Assembly (NCBI GenBank): GCA_964541895.1
Contig: CAZISM010000045.1
Location: 1-39,284 of the forward strand
From: CAZISM01 sp964541895
GTDB taxonomy: Bacteria; Zhuqueibacterota; Zhuqueibacteria; Residuimicrobiales; Residuimicrobiaceae
DNA length: 39,284 nt
Reading direction: 5' to 3'
Shown: piece by piece, positions 17,216 through 26,247 of the stretch
Layout: each line of letters starts with the position of its first letter
How positions within the stretch are numbered: position 1 is the first letter of the stretch
Notes under the pieces: generated by a model
The model's database searches: none
What the model was told of the DNA's origin: nothing
The model's input: the letters and a program-made list of their open reading frames with translations, nothing else
Position numbers and translations under genes: made by a program

Positions 17216-18802
17216 ATGGATAGCGTCTGGATCAATGGTACACTCTGGGATGCCTATGCGCATGTCCAGGCCATGGCCGTCTGCAACGGCAGAATCCACA
17301 GCCTGGGGTCGAACCAGGAGATGCTGTCTCTCGCCACCCGCGAAACGGCCGTTTTTGATATGAAGGGCTGTCTGGTCCTGCCCGGTTTTAACGACAGCCA
17401 TGTCCATTTTATGGAGGGCGGTTTTTCCCTGCAGGGCGTCGATCTGCGTGATGCGCAGGACGAAGAAGAACTTGTCCGACGGCTCGGCGAAAAAGCCCGA
17501 ACCTTGCCGCCGGGCGCCTGGATCACCGGCGGCTATTGGGATCATGAAAAATGGCCGTCGCGGCGACTGCCGGGCAAAGCGCTGCTGGACAGCGCCGTGT
17601 CCGACCACCCGGTATTTATATTGCGGCTGGATTGGCATGTGGCCTGCGCCAATTCTCTGGCTCTGGCACTGGCCGGCATCGATCGGCACACCCTGTCGCC
17701 TGCCGGCGGCACGATCGATCGGGATGCGGCCACAGGGGAGCCCACAGGCATTTTGCGGGATGAAGCCCAACGTCTCGTCCAGCGTGTGATCCCTGCCGAC
17801 TCGGCGGAGGAAAAAGAAGCGGCGGCCCTGGCGGCGATGCGGCATGCGGCCGGCCTCGGGATAACTTCGGTGCAGGGCGAGTGCAGGGAAGACGATCAGA
17901 TGATCTTCCAGCGCCTGGCCGAAGAGAAGAAATCGACGGTCCGAATGTCGGTGTGGCAGTCGGTCGCTCATCCCGATGATGTAAAAAGAGTGGCTGATGT
18001 GGCCCAATGCCACTCCCCGTTTTTCCGCCGCCATACGGCCAAGCTGTTCGTCGACGGATCGTTCGGCGCCAGCACAGCGCTGCTGTTCGAGCCGTACCTG
18101 GATAGCCCTGATAGCTGCGGCCTGGCCATTCACGAGCAGCCGATTCTGGAAGAGATGGTGGCGGCATTGGATCGCATGAACTGGCAACTGGCTGTTCACG
18201 CCATCGGCGATCGCGCCGTGGACCTGACCTTAAAAGCGTATGAACAGGCCAGGGAAAGCAACGGCATGGGTTCGCACCGGCATCGTATTGAGCATGCGCA
18301 AATGGTGCGAGCGCAAGACCTGCATCGCTTTCGCGAACTGCAACTGGTCGCTTCGGTGCAACCGTCCCATGCCATCGATGACATGCGCTGGATCGAACAT
18401 CGCATCGGATCGCGTGTGCACACGGCGTACCGGCTGCGTTCCTTCCTGCAACACGGCATTCATGTAGCCTGCGGCACAGACTGGACCGTCGAACCGCTGG
18501 ACCCGATGCTGACTCTGTATGCAGCGTTATGTCGCGAGTTGCCGGAGGGAGGCCCGGCCGGCGGCTGGCAAGCCCAGGAAATCATTTCGCTGGTGCAGGC
18601 GATCGAACTTTACACCGAGGGATCGGCCTGGGCCGAAGGCCTGGCCTCGAGCAAGGGACGCCTGAAGCCGGGCTATTATGCCGATTTTATTATGCTGGAG
18701 CCGGATTTTCTCTATCGTTCACCTCAAGCCATTCTGCACAGCCGGGTCCAGACCACGGTGGTGGGTGGCCATATCGTATATGACAGACAAGGGATCCTAT
18801 GA
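17216..18802 (+). CDS. YtcJ-like metal-dependent amidohydrolase
   Basis: A cytoplasmic amidohydrolase of the Amidohydro_3/YtcJ type; no signal peptide is visible. The metal-binding HxH is in GFNDSHVHFMEGG (near residue 60). Later histidines are in LDWHVACAN, in LAVHAIGDRAVDLTLKAYE and in HRIEHAQMV, and the late aspartate is in CGTDWTVEPLDPM, all at positions usual for the family. The C-terminal sequence LASSKGRLKPGYYADFIMLE is the typical return strand. Members hydrolyse C-N bonds in varied small amides, and the substrate here cannot be told. The stop overlaps the start of the RNase H gene by 4 bases (ATGA), indicating translational coupling. Confidence 0.85.
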   Translation: MDSVWINGTLWDAYAHVQAMAVCNGRIHSLGSNQEMLSLATRETAVFDMKGCLVLPGFNDSHVHFMEGGFSLQGVDLRDAQDEEELVRRLGEKARTLPPGAWITGGYWDHEKWPSRRLPGKALLDSAVSDHPVFILRLDWHVACANSLALALAGIDRHTLSPAGGTIDRDAATGEPTGILRDEAQRLVQRVIPADSAEEKEAAALAAMRHAAGLGITSVQGECREDDQMIFQRLAEEKKSTVRMSVWQSVAHPDDVKRVADVAQCHSPFFRRHTAKLFVDGSFGASTALLFEPYLDSPDSCGLAIHEQPILEEMVAALDRMNWQLAVHAIGDRAVDLTLKAYEQARESNGMGSHRHRIEHAQMVRAQDLHRFRELQLVASVQPSHAIDDMRWIEHRIGSRVHTAYRLRSFLQHGIHVACGTDWTVEPLDPMLTLYAALCRELPEGGPAGGWQAQEIISLVQAIELYTEGSAWAEGLASSKGRLKPGYYADFIMLEPDFLYRSPQAILHSRVQTTVVGGHIVYDRQGIL

Positions 18803-19332
18803 CCGACAGGGATATTTTTTATCGCATCAAAGAGCTGCTGGATGCTGCCAGACTGGGTATCAGCGAGGAGCAATGGCAGTCGTTCTGTTCCGCTATGGAA
18901 AAACGGCTGCAACCGATGGAAGAGGAGGTGTTTGTTTTCAACATCGACGGCGGCAGCAAAGGCAATCCCGGGCCGGCCGGCATCGGCATAGTGGTCAGCA
19001 ACGAGGACGGCGAAGTGTTACAGGAGCATTACGAATACATCGGCGAACAGACTAACAACGTCGCTGAATACAGAGCGCTGCTGGCGGCGTTGAAAATTGC
19101 GAGCGCACAAAAGTATCGGCACATCGTGATCAAAACCGATAGTGAACTGCTCGCCCGCCAGGTCAACGGCGAGTACCAGGTAAAGAACAAACAGCTGCTG
19201 CCGCTCTATTTTTCAGTGGCGGACGCCAAAACCGGATTCCAGAGTTTTGTCATCGAGAACATACCTCGCAGCGAGAACCAGCGGGCGGACCGCCTCGCTA
19301 ATCTCGCCATTTCCAGGGAAATGATGTCCTAG
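18799..19332 (+). CDS. Ribonuclease HI-family protein
   Basis: RNase HI cleaves the RNA strand of RNA-DNA hybrids. All four catalytic carboxylates are visible: D50 in NIDGGSKGNPGPAG, E90 in NNVAEYRALL, D114 in KTDSELLARQ and D164 in ENQRADRLAN. The catalytic domain (about 43-175) is of the short type that lacks the basic protrusion of E. coli RNase HI, similar to YpdQ or the N-terminal part of Rv2228c. A 40-residue N-terminal helical extension is not part of the known fold and is unassigned. The ATG overlaps the amidohydrolase stop by 4 bases. A weak terminator follows about 50 bases after the stop. Confidence 0.88.
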   Translation: MTDRDIFYRIKELLDAARLGISEEQWQSFCSAMEKRLQPMEEEVFVFNIDGGSKGNPGPAGIGIVVSNEDGEVLQEHYEYIGEQTNNVAEYRALLAALKIASAQKYRHIVIKTDSELLARQVNGEYQVKNKQLLPLYFSVADAKTGFQSFVIENIPRSENQRADRLANLAISREMMS

Positions 19333-19383
19333 CCGCGGATGTACAGGCTGCAGCTGGATTTGAAATTCAAAGATAAACTTTAA

Positions 19384-19408
19384 TGCCTTTTGAGGCAGGT
19401 ATTTTTTT
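19384..19408 (+). terminator. Intrinsic terminator after the RNase H gene
   Basis: TGCCT (19384-19388) pairs with AGGCA (19393-19397) around TTTG, followed after four bases by seven T (19402-19408). The short stem and the offset of the T-tract make it a moderate candidate. Confidence 0.5.
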
Positions 19409-19459
19409 CAGCATGCATGGGTATGATTAGACGGATTACAACGGGAAAGGCAGGAAGGC

Positions 19460-21361
19460 ATGACTGCGTTTAATTGGAAAAACCGCCTTAGATACCGCTT
19501 TGATAATTTTATGTCCAGAGGCACGCCGGCCCTGATCGCAGGCCTGGCGCTGCTGTCGCTTCTTATCATTGTGCTGGCGGCTGTGGTGGTGGTGGGCACC
19601 AAAACATTTCCGCAGGGGGAAGAGTCGCTGGATTTTGGCGAAGCGCTCTGGGGCAACCTCATGCGTGCCATGGACGCCGGCAATCTGGCCGGCGATAACG
19701 GCTGGTCGTTCCGGTTTTTAATGTTTGTGGTGACGATGGGCGGCATCTTTATCACCAGCACCCTGATCGGTGTGCTGACCAGCGGCATCACCAGCAAACT
19801 GGAGAACCTTCGCAAGGGCCGTTCGCTGGTGATGGAAAAAAATCACACCGTTATCCTGGGATGGTCGCCATTGATTTTTTCGCTCATCGCAGAGTTGGTG
19901 GAGGCCAACAGCAACCAGAAGCGGGCCTGCATCGCCGTAATGGGTGAAAAGGACAAGGTCGAGATGGAGGACGCCCTCAAGGCGAGTGTGGCGGATTGGG
20001 GTTCCACACAACTCGTCTGCCGCACCGGTTCCATGATCGACATCAGCGATCTGCGCATCGTCAACCTGGACCACGCTCGCTCGATCATCATTTTGGGACC
20101 GGAATCAGAAAATCCGGACGCGGATGTCATCAAGACTATCCTGGCCATTACCAACAGTCCGGACCGGCGCCAGGAACCCTATCATATTGTTGCGGAAATT
20201 CGCGATCCGAAAAATATAGAAGTGGCCAGGATGGTTGGACGCGATGAGGTGGAACTGGTTCTCGTCGGCGGCCTGATTTCCAGAATCGTAGCCCAGACCT
20301 GTCGGCAGTCCGGTCTATCGGTGGTCTATAACGAACTGCTGGATTTTGGCGGTGATGAAATCTATTTCAAGGAAGAGCCGGCGCTTTTCGGCAAGACCTA
20401 TGCCGACACCTTGATGGCCTATGAAAAAAGCGCCGTGATCGGCCTGGCCCGTCAAAACGGCATGGTGGCGCTGAATCCGGCCATGACCACCAAGCTGGAA
20501 AAGGGTGATAAAATCATAGCCATCTCTGAGGACGATGATTCCATCCATCTTGCTCTCAAAAGCACCTCTCCGGTAAACGAAAAAGCCCTTGTTGCGCACC
20601 CGGCCACGGTTCCGGTGGCTGAGCAGCTGTTGATTCTCGGCTGGAACTGGCGAGTGCCGACGATCATCAACGAACTGGATAATTATGTGGCTTCCGGTTC
20701 AAAAACGGTAGTCATGGCCCAATATGAACATGGCGAAACCGAGCTGACCCACCTGTGTTCGGACCTGCAAAAGCAAACCGTAACGTTTGTCACAGGAGAC
20801 ACGACCGATCGGCGAACGCTGGATGACCTCAAAGTCAGCCATTTTGATCATATCATCGTACTGGCCAATTCCGATGCCATGTCCGAGCAGGAAGCTGATG
20901 CACGGACCTTGATTACCTTGTTGCATCTGCGCGATATAGCGGATAAACAAAAAGTGAATTTGTCGATTGTTTCCGAGATGCTCGATCTGCGCAACCGCGA
21001 TCTGGCCCAGGTGACCAGGGCGGATGATTTTATCGTCAGCGATCGCCTGATCAGCCTGATGATGGCACAGATCTCTGAAAATAAGAAATTGAATGCCGTT
21101 TTCACCGACCTATTCGATCCGGAAGGATCGGAAATTTATCTGAAATCGGCCGGCGATTATGTGGCCTATGGCGTGACGCTGAATTTTTACACCGTCATGG
21201 AAGCGGCTCGGCGACGCGGCGAAACCGCTATCGGCTATCGTTTGCAATCGTTGGCGGAAAATCCGCAAAAGGGGTTTGGTGTGGTGGTGAATCCGCTAAA
21301 AAGCGACCAGATTGTTTTTAGCGAAAATGATCACATCATTGTCGTGTCAGAAAACGGATGA
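19460..21361 (+). CDS. CASTOR/POLLUX-like ion channel with RCK/TrkA-N domains
   Basis: A membrane channel related to plant CASTOR/POLLUX and bacterial homologues. There is a hydrophobic helix at residues 24-46. A pore-like loop around AMDAGNLAGDNGW (about 73-85) follows, then a second helix (about 88-112, FLMFVVTMGGIFITSTLIGVL). The large cytoplasmic part contains two TrkA-N/RCK-like Rossmann units, beginning NHTVILGWSPLIFSLIAEL (near 130) and QLLILGWNWRVPTIINEL (near 392). The second lacks a clear classical glycine-rich GxGxxG loop. Length 633 residues fits the family. AGGAAGG lies just before the ATG. It stands alone between the RNase H gene and a foreign-looking block, and its ion selectivity cannot be read from the sequence. 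Confidence 0.85.
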   Translation: MTAFNWKNRLRYRFDNFMSRGTPALIAGLALLSLLIIVLAAVVVVGTKTFPQGEESLDFGEALWGNLMRAMDAGNLAGDNGWSFRFLMFVVTMGGIFITSTLIGVLTSGITSKLENLRKGRSLVMEKNHTVILGWSPLIFSLIAELVEANSNQKRACIAVMGEKDKVEMEDALKASVADWGSTQLVCRTGSMIDISDLRIVNLDHARSIIILGPESENPDADVIKTILAITNSPDRRQEPYHIVAEIRDPKNIEVARMVGRDEVELVLVGGLISRIVAQTCRQSGLSVVYNELLDFGGDEIYFKEEPALFGKTYADTLMAYEKSAVIGLARQNGMVALNPAMTTKLEKGDKIIAISEDDDSIHLALKSTSPVNEKALVAHPATVPVAEQLLILGWNWRVPTIINELDNYVASGSKTVVMAQYEHGETELTHLCSDLQKQTVTFVTGDTTDRRTLDDLKVSHFDHIIVLANSDAMSEQEADARTLITLLHLRDIADKQKVNLSIVSEMLDLRNRDLAQVTRADDFIVSDRLISLMMAQISENKKLNAVFTDLFDPEGSEIYLKSAGDYVAYGVTLNFYTVMEAARRRGETAIGYRLQSLAENPQKGFGVVVNPLKSDQIVFSENDHIIVVSENG

Positions 21362-21373
21362 TCGGGTCAAGGA

Positions 21374-21878
21374 GGGGTCGGACCAGATCAACTAATTGTT
21401 TGTAACAGTCTTGAAATATTTTTAGCGCCCAAAAGGCTCTTGGATTCAATTTTTTAGCCGTAAAAAATGAATTCTAAGCAACTGCAGCAGTTCGATGGAG
21501 GCATTCCACTCCTTCAAATCAGCTCCGGCTTTAGCTGGTCATCAGGGTGCCGAGCTATCGCCAGGTACGGATCCATGAGATACATCGTGTTAACCGTCGC
21601 TCGTGTCTTTCTGCCTTTGCTCGTGACAGTGCTTTTTGCGGGATACTATTTCTCGTTTCAGGTATTTGGTGATCAGCCGGCAAAAACCAGGCAAAGGCGG
21701 ATTCACACGTGGCAGCTTTTATTCCGTTAGAATGCAAACTACAGGGTAATTTTTGCATTCTAATGCTTGTTTTAAAGCTTTTTTTGTTGTTATCGCTTTG
21801 TATAGTAACGGGTTAATTTGGTCCTGCTTCGTTCCTGTGTAAAACCTGATGCGTACAAGAGTCAATCGGTCCTACCCC
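21374..21878. mobile_element. Gene-poor 505-bp segment bounded by imperfect 12-bp inverted repeats (possible relic element)
   Basis: GGGGTCGGACCA (21374-21385) and CGGTCCTACCCC (21867-21878) form an inverted pair matching at 10 of 12 positions. The first sequence occurs again directly after the last gene of the window (39272-39283). The interior holds no recognisable transposase, only an 87-codon open frame (21467-21730) with one hydrophobic segment and no family I recognise, and a perfect 12-bp stem-loop. It lies exactly between the GC-rich housekeeping part and the AT-richer block. A relic or non-autonomous element is the simplest reading, but it is unproven. Confidence 0.3.
21727..21763. 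repeat. Perfect 12-bp inverted repeat (stem-loop)
   Basis: TTAGAATGCAAA (21727-21738) and TTTGCATTCTAA (21752-21763) are perfect complements with a 13-base loop. A T-rich stretch follows further on (21769-21787), so it could also work as a terminator on the plus strand. Confidence 0.5.
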
Positions 21879-21905
21879 AACTTTAAGTGTATTCGATAAT
21901 TCAAT

Positions 21906-24203
21906 CTATCTGTGCAATTTTGAATAGGATACCATCACCGCACTCAGTGGTTTGAGAGTTATCTTCAGCACATTACCTGTTTCATCGGGTTCCATGCTTT
22001 CAGAAGGATGGTTCCATATTTTCACATCTTGCACGTTTTCAACATTAATGGTTATCGTTTGTTCTTCGGGCAGGTAATTCACATATAATTGGGCATTACG
22101 ATGATCCTGGCTTGACCAGTTTGAAGTAAAGATGGATGGAAAATTTACATGTCCTCCGCTTTTACTAACCATTGGAATATTTTTTGCACCCTCAAAAGGT
22201 AACGGTTTCATCATACGTCCGGTTACGAGAAAATCCTTACCGGCTTTCAGTCTCCATGCGTTCAGATTTTTAATCAGCATTTTCATTTGTTTCTGATCAG
22301 GAATATCGTCCTCCCACAAGACTCCCCACGCCTGAATCATATCACCGTTGCCACGCAGGATCACCGTAAACATATCACCGGCTGTAAACGAATAAGCCAA
22401 ACGCTGCAACATGTTCAGCGGACTGGAGGCGATGTCAATGGTGTAAGCGAGAGAATTCTGGTTGCCCATAAAACCATTGAGATATTCGTGGTTCAAATAC
22501 TGATAGGCCGGAACCGGAGTTCCAAATCCCAGATTGATGGTTGACCGGTTGTCGTTAAAAAACAAGTAACGATAAAATGGCTCTGCGGCTGCGGCCTCAC
22601 AACCCAGTAAAGGTTTCCGTTCCAAAGATCTCAGGATGGGCATCAGAGCCGTGTAAATATCAGCCATGGCTTCACTTTGCCAGACGCCAGGGCCATAGCC
22701 GTGTCCGTGTTCGGTACTGTAACATCCATAGCAAGCGCCTCCAAGGTTCTGGTCGAAATACTGGATATAATCCACATTGCCGTCCTGAACCATTCCAGTC
22801 ACCTGGTCGATTACGACTTTCTTTACAAAATCATTGGTTGGGCACATATCATATCCCAAACGCTGGGCATTCGGTCCTGAACAAACATTAATGGACGAAA
22901 ACCCTCCGTCTGGCGCTTTTTTCATTATTTTGGCAAGCCCCAGTTTTTCAAATTCATCATATTTGGCAAATGTGGTATCGGTATTACTCTGCAATGTATA
23001 ACCTATACCACTGGCATATAAACCAATATAGTTACCTCTGTCGTGTAAATGTTTTACAAATTGTTTGAAATTATTTTTATCCCCATAGGGTGGCCAGGCG
23101 TACGGGGGTGCCCAGGGCGCCGAACCTTCCCAGTGCATCAAAAGAGCCAATATTTTGCTGTCAAAAGCCTGACTCAAATCATCAAGACAGCCGGTTGCAT
23201 TGGTATAGGGATAAAACTCGTTCGGCGTCATATCCCCCATATCCTTGTGACCTCTTACCGGATATGTTACAACCACAGGTGATTCGAAATACCAATCAGG
23301 CAAATCTTTATTGTCGATGATTTTAGGAGGATAAGCGATGTTGGATGTTTCCACCCAGCTGCGGTAAATATCAGCGGCATCGTACCAGTCGCCATCAAAA
23401 GTTCCGATGACCAAATCGTACGGTAACCTGTATGTTCCTTTTCCCGCACCAGTTGAAAATAGATGGTATTCCAGTTTGATGCCGTTATCACCCTCTTTGT
23501 GGAATTCAATCCCCTTTACATGATAGTTATCGTCATGCGCAGCCATATACAATCCACCTGCGCGTGAGTAATAAGCCATAAACTGTGTTTGTGCTGAGGA
23601 CGGGTAGACTCCATTCCAGCCCAGGAGATTTGGATATTCGATTGGCCGGTATTTAAAGATGCCGTTTTCCCTGATGTTTATATCTTCAATCACCACACCT
23701 TCCTGTGCAGGCCAGAAAATACGCGAGTCGCCTCCGTTACCGGTCAAATCATTTGGAACAACGACATTCGGAAAATCAATATAATCCATCAAATACGGAG
23801 TATTGTTCTCTACCTCAATATTCCATTTCATAAAAGGTGAGTCTTTCGATACATGAACGGTAACCCTGGCAGAAAGATCAAATCCGGCACACCTTTCATA
23901 TGAAAGCGTAATTTGATTTTTAATTTGATTGATTTCACACAGTTTGGCCTCGTCACTTTTTACCCTGACTGCTTTGCCCTGCTGGTCGAGATCGCGGAAA
24001 CAAATTTCGAACAATGCAGATTCCGCATTGCCCCTGGCAATCATATTTTTGCCATCCTTTTCAATGGACTTGATCGCACCGTTCTGTTTGTTCAACACCA
24101 GCTTGTAATATTTGTTCTCAAAGGTTATTTCATTTTTTTCAGCACAAAACGTGAGCAGAAAGACCGGTAATAATAAAAGGTAATAGTAATTTCCAGGTTT
24201 CAT
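21906..24203 (-). CDS. DUF6259-like glycoside-hydrolase-type lipoprotein
   Basis: The protein begins with a hydrophobic signal and a lipobox-like LLTFC, so it is probably a lipoprotein. An N-terminal beta-sandwich (about residues 20-270, opening ITFENKYYKLVLNKQNGAI) is followed by a TIM-barrel-like domain. In the barrel, VDYIQYFDQNLGG (aspartate near residue 484) and LLGCEAAAAEPF are the likeliest active-site strands, and a C-terminal beta domain closes the chain. I recognise the overall pattern as the DUF6259 family; its reaction is unknown to me, but the fold suggests polysaccharide hydrolysis. I place the start at ATG 24203, which has GAGGTG just upstream; the ATG at 24215 has no such site. 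The gene is clearly AT-richer than the housekeeping genes (about 40% G+C in a sampled line against 57% in dnaE), suggesting transfer. Confidence 0.7.
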   Translation of the reverse strand: MKPGNYYYLLLLPVFLLTFCAEKNEITFENKYYKLVLNKQNGAIKSIEKDGKNMIARGNAESALFEICFRDLDQQGKAVRVKSDEAKLCEINQIKNQITLSYERCAGFDLSARVTVHVSKDSPFMKWNIEVENNTPYLMDYIDFPNVVVPNDLTGNGGDSRIFWPAQEGVVIEDINIRENGIFKYRPIEYPNLLGWNGVYPSSAQTQFMAYYSRAGGLYMAAHDDNYHVKGIEFHKEGDNGIKLEYHLFSTGAGKGTYRLPYDLVIGTFDGDWYDAADIYRSWVETSNIAYPPKIIDNKDLPDWYFESPVVVTYPVRGHKDMGDMTPNEFYPYTNATGCLDDLSQAFDSKILALLMHWEGSAPWAPPYAWPPYGDKNNFKQFVKHLHDRGNYIGLYASGIGYTLQSNTDTTFAKYDEFEKLGLAKIMKKAPDGGFSSINVCSGPNAQRLGYDMCPTNDFVKKVVIDQVTGMVQDGNVDYIQYFDQNLGGACYGCYSTEHGHGYGPGVWQSEAMADIYTALMPILRSLERKPLLGCEAAAAEPFYRYLFFNDNRSTINLGFGTPVPAYQYLNHEYLNGFMGNQNSLAYTIDIASSPLNMLQRLAYSFTAGDMFTVILRGNGDMIQAWGVLWEDDIPDQKQMKMLIKNLNAWRLKAGKDFLVTGRMMKPLPFEGAKNIPMVSKSGGHVNFPSIFTSNWSSQDHRNAQLYVNYLPEEQTITINVENVQDVKIWNHPSESMEPDETGNVLKITLKPLSAVMVSYSKLHR

Positions 24204-24636
24204 TTTGCACCTCATAACAACGTATTGAATAAAAGCATGTGATTTTCAGGAGGAGTATGGCTCAATTGGTGTATGCAAGAAATTTTGTCCATAACTCTTT
24301 ACCGTCTCTTTTTCAACCATTTTTGTGAATGGTGATTTGTTGGATGAATTTGCTGTCTCTGCAGGTAACGTTCTTGTTTTTGAAATTTGCAGCTAAACAG
24401 GTTGTCGTCCCTAATGACAAAGTGCAGGCGGATCGTTGCTCGAAACCTTAAACTGATTGCTCAGGCCGTTCGATTTTCAAAGAACATGGCCCCTGGCAAA
24501 GGGCAAACGACGGAAAATTCACCGCCTTTTTCATTAACCATTTTGCAACAGTAACTAACCGGTTCGGAGCGCATCAGGCTATCCGCATGACAGCCGCCAG
24601 CAGCCGGTATCAGCCATGTAAATGTATCACGCGTGC
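24204..24636. other. Intergenic stretch with one well-initiated 23-codon open frame
   Basis: At 24257-24328 (plus strand) a 23-residue frame starts 3 bases after a full AGGAGG and reads MAQLVYARNFVHNSLPSLFQ before ending at TGA. The opening recalls the N-terminus of some Hsp20 proteins (NSLPSLF), and shifting frame after the stop gives another 20 or so open codons. It could be a decayed gene start, a leader peptide or chance. Nothing else recognisable is in the interval. Confidence 0.25.
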
Positions 24637-25863
24637 TTATGATTTAGCACGGATATTGACGCCGTTGTGTATCACCAGACGGATATTTTTAAGCCGGTGC
24701 AAATCTTGCAGAGGATTTTCCTTCACTACGATTATATCAGCGCATTTGCCAGGTTCCAGTGTACCGGTGATGGCTTGGATGTTACAGACTCGAGCAGCGT
24801 TTCGTGTGCTGGCTATGATAATCTGCATTGGACTCATTCCTGCCGCAGCCATGCAATAAAGTTCGTAATAGGGAATCCCATCCTCGAATTCTCCAGGACC
24901 GCCGCCATAATCATTTCCCAGGGCCACGGTTCCGCCTTTCTGTACCAGCCGTCGCAGATTGTCAATGCAGACGTTGATAGGCGCATTATAGTTTCTGAAT
25001 ACGGTGAATGTGGGAACGAGAACGATCTTTTTTGAAATCATGGCATCGAGGACGCGCTCCGGCGCTGGATCGTAGGCTATGTGGGCCACATCATCTACGC
25101 CGGCTTGTACCACCATCTCCCAATACAGCGATTGCGTAATGTGCGCCGACACGAGGGTCCCTCTTTCGTGCGCCGTTGTGATGATGGCGGACATTTCCTC
25201 GCTGTCAAGTTTGGGCAAATTCGATTTCCCATTATAGCCGTCTTCCTGCGAGATTTTTATGATATCGACCCCCTGATCGAGCACGTCGAGCACGCGCTGA
25301 CGCGCATTCATGGGCGACGTCACCGCCATGCCACCATATCCGCCGGGTACGGTGATGATAAATCCACCACTGACCAGTCGGGCACACTCTGGTATCTTTC
25401 GGGCATTATTCCTGACCGCGAGGGCCTGACTCAGGCTCAGGCTGGCGAGAATTCCTTCATCGCGAACCGTGGTCACGCCATTATAGGCCCAATTCTTCAA
25501 CCTTGATTCATCATAGGCGTAATGAACATGGGCATTGATGATACCGGGCAAAATGGCAGAGCCTTGCACGTTGACCACTTCTGCCTCTTCCGGTATCGAT
25601 ACCTGAGCTCTCGCTCCGACCGCAGTAATCACATCTTCTTTGACCACAACAACACCATTCTCTATCGGCGCTCCTCCTGTGCCATCGATGATCGTACCGT
25701 TGACCAGAGCATAATGGGTGCTGGTAATTTTAGCCAGGGGTGCTTCTACGCTTTCTAACGGTGAGCGGACGCGGCGACAAAGGCTGGATGATACCAACAG
25801 GAATACTCCAAGTACAGGGAGCCCTAATCTTTTAAAAACAATGATTGATCGTTTTGAGGCCAT
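24637..25863 (-). CDS. Secreted imidazolonepropionase-like amidohydrolase
   Basis: An amidohydrolase-superfamily enzyme exported by an N-terminal signal (residues 12-29 hydrophobic, ending SSSLC, a non-ideal lipobox). The metal-binding HxH is in GIINAHVHYAYDE, the lysine-bearing strand in VDIIKISQEDG, further histidines in LVSAHITQSLYW and DVAHIAYDPAPE, and the late acidic residue in VALGNDYGGGPG. The C-terminal return to the beta-sandwich, TGTLEPGKCADIIVVKENPLQDL, is canonical. Secreted members of this group act as peptidases or amidases; the substrate is not evident. AAAGGA lies about ten bases before the ATG. It is on the same strand as the DUF6259-like gene, 430 bases before it, and diverges from the alpha-galactosidase-like gene. 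Confidence 0.85.
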   Translation of the reverse strand: MASKRSIIVFKRLGLPVLGVFLLVSSSLCRRVRSPLESVEAPLAKITSTHYALVNGTIIDGTGGAPIENGVVVVKEDVITAVGARAQVSIPEEAEVVNVQGSAILPGIINAHVHYAYDESRLKNWAYNGVTTVRDEGILASLSLSQALAVRNNARKIPECARLVSGGFIITVPGGYGGMAVTSPMNARQRVLDVLDQGVDIIKISQEDGYNGKSNLPKLDSEEMSAIITTAHERGTLVSAHITQSLYWEMVVQAGVDDVAHIAYDPAPERVLDAMISKKIVLVPTFTVFRNYNAPINVCIDNLRRLVQKGGTVALGNDYGGGPGEFEDGIPYYELYCMAAAGMSPMQIIIASTRNAARVCNIQAITGTLEPGKCADIIVVKENPLQDLHRLKNIRLVIHNGVNIRAKS

Positions 25864-26031
25864 CTTGAGATTTTCCTTTGTTTTTAGCGTAAAGGCACAA
25901 GACCTTGCGCCTCAGGGTGGCGGCGAACAGCTTAAAGATTGCTCCCAGTGAGCCCAATCGCGCCATTTCACGCTGATTGGACCTCAGCCCCTCCTTGTAT
26001 AAATATAGCTTTTTGCAGATTCGCGAGCAAC

Positions 26032-26059
26032 TTGTTTGCTTGTACCCGCCTTATATAAT
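26032..26059 (+). promoter_or_regulatory. Sigma70-like promoter in the divergent intergenic region
   Basis: TTGTTT (26032-26037) and a consensus TATAAT (26054-26059) are 16 bases apart. The element lies in the 384-base gap between the divergent amidohydrolase and alpha-galactosidase-like genes, which otherwise holds only the second promoter-like box at 26102-26130. Confidence 0.45.
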
Positions 26060-26101
26060 CTGCCCCTGGATCTGGGCATGTTGAATTAGCACTGATATCC
26101 C

Positions 26102-26130
26102 TTGATTTTCAGAATCTGATTGGCTAATTT
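26102..26130 (+). promoter_or_regulatory. Promoter-like box with conserved spacer (copy 1)
   Basis: TTGATT (26102-26107) and TAATTT (26125-26130) are separated by 17 bases ending CTGATTGGC. Nearly the same element with the same spacing lies before the hybrid kinase at 33030-33058. It is 118 bases upstream of the alpha-galactosidase-like start codon. Confidence 0.4.
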
Positions 26131-26247
26131 GCCGACAAGTCAATGACGATGACGTGACTGCCATGAGCCACTGGTAAGAAAACCGGACTGTAGCTGCCGC
26201 ATAAATAAAAATTCCAATCAACTAGTCATTAAAAATCATCGGACAAT

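Noticed and set aside
16613..18199. 528-codon minus-strand open frame opposite the Yip1-like and amidohydrolase genes
   Set aside because: Both plus-strand genes are recognisable families; the minus translation is not.
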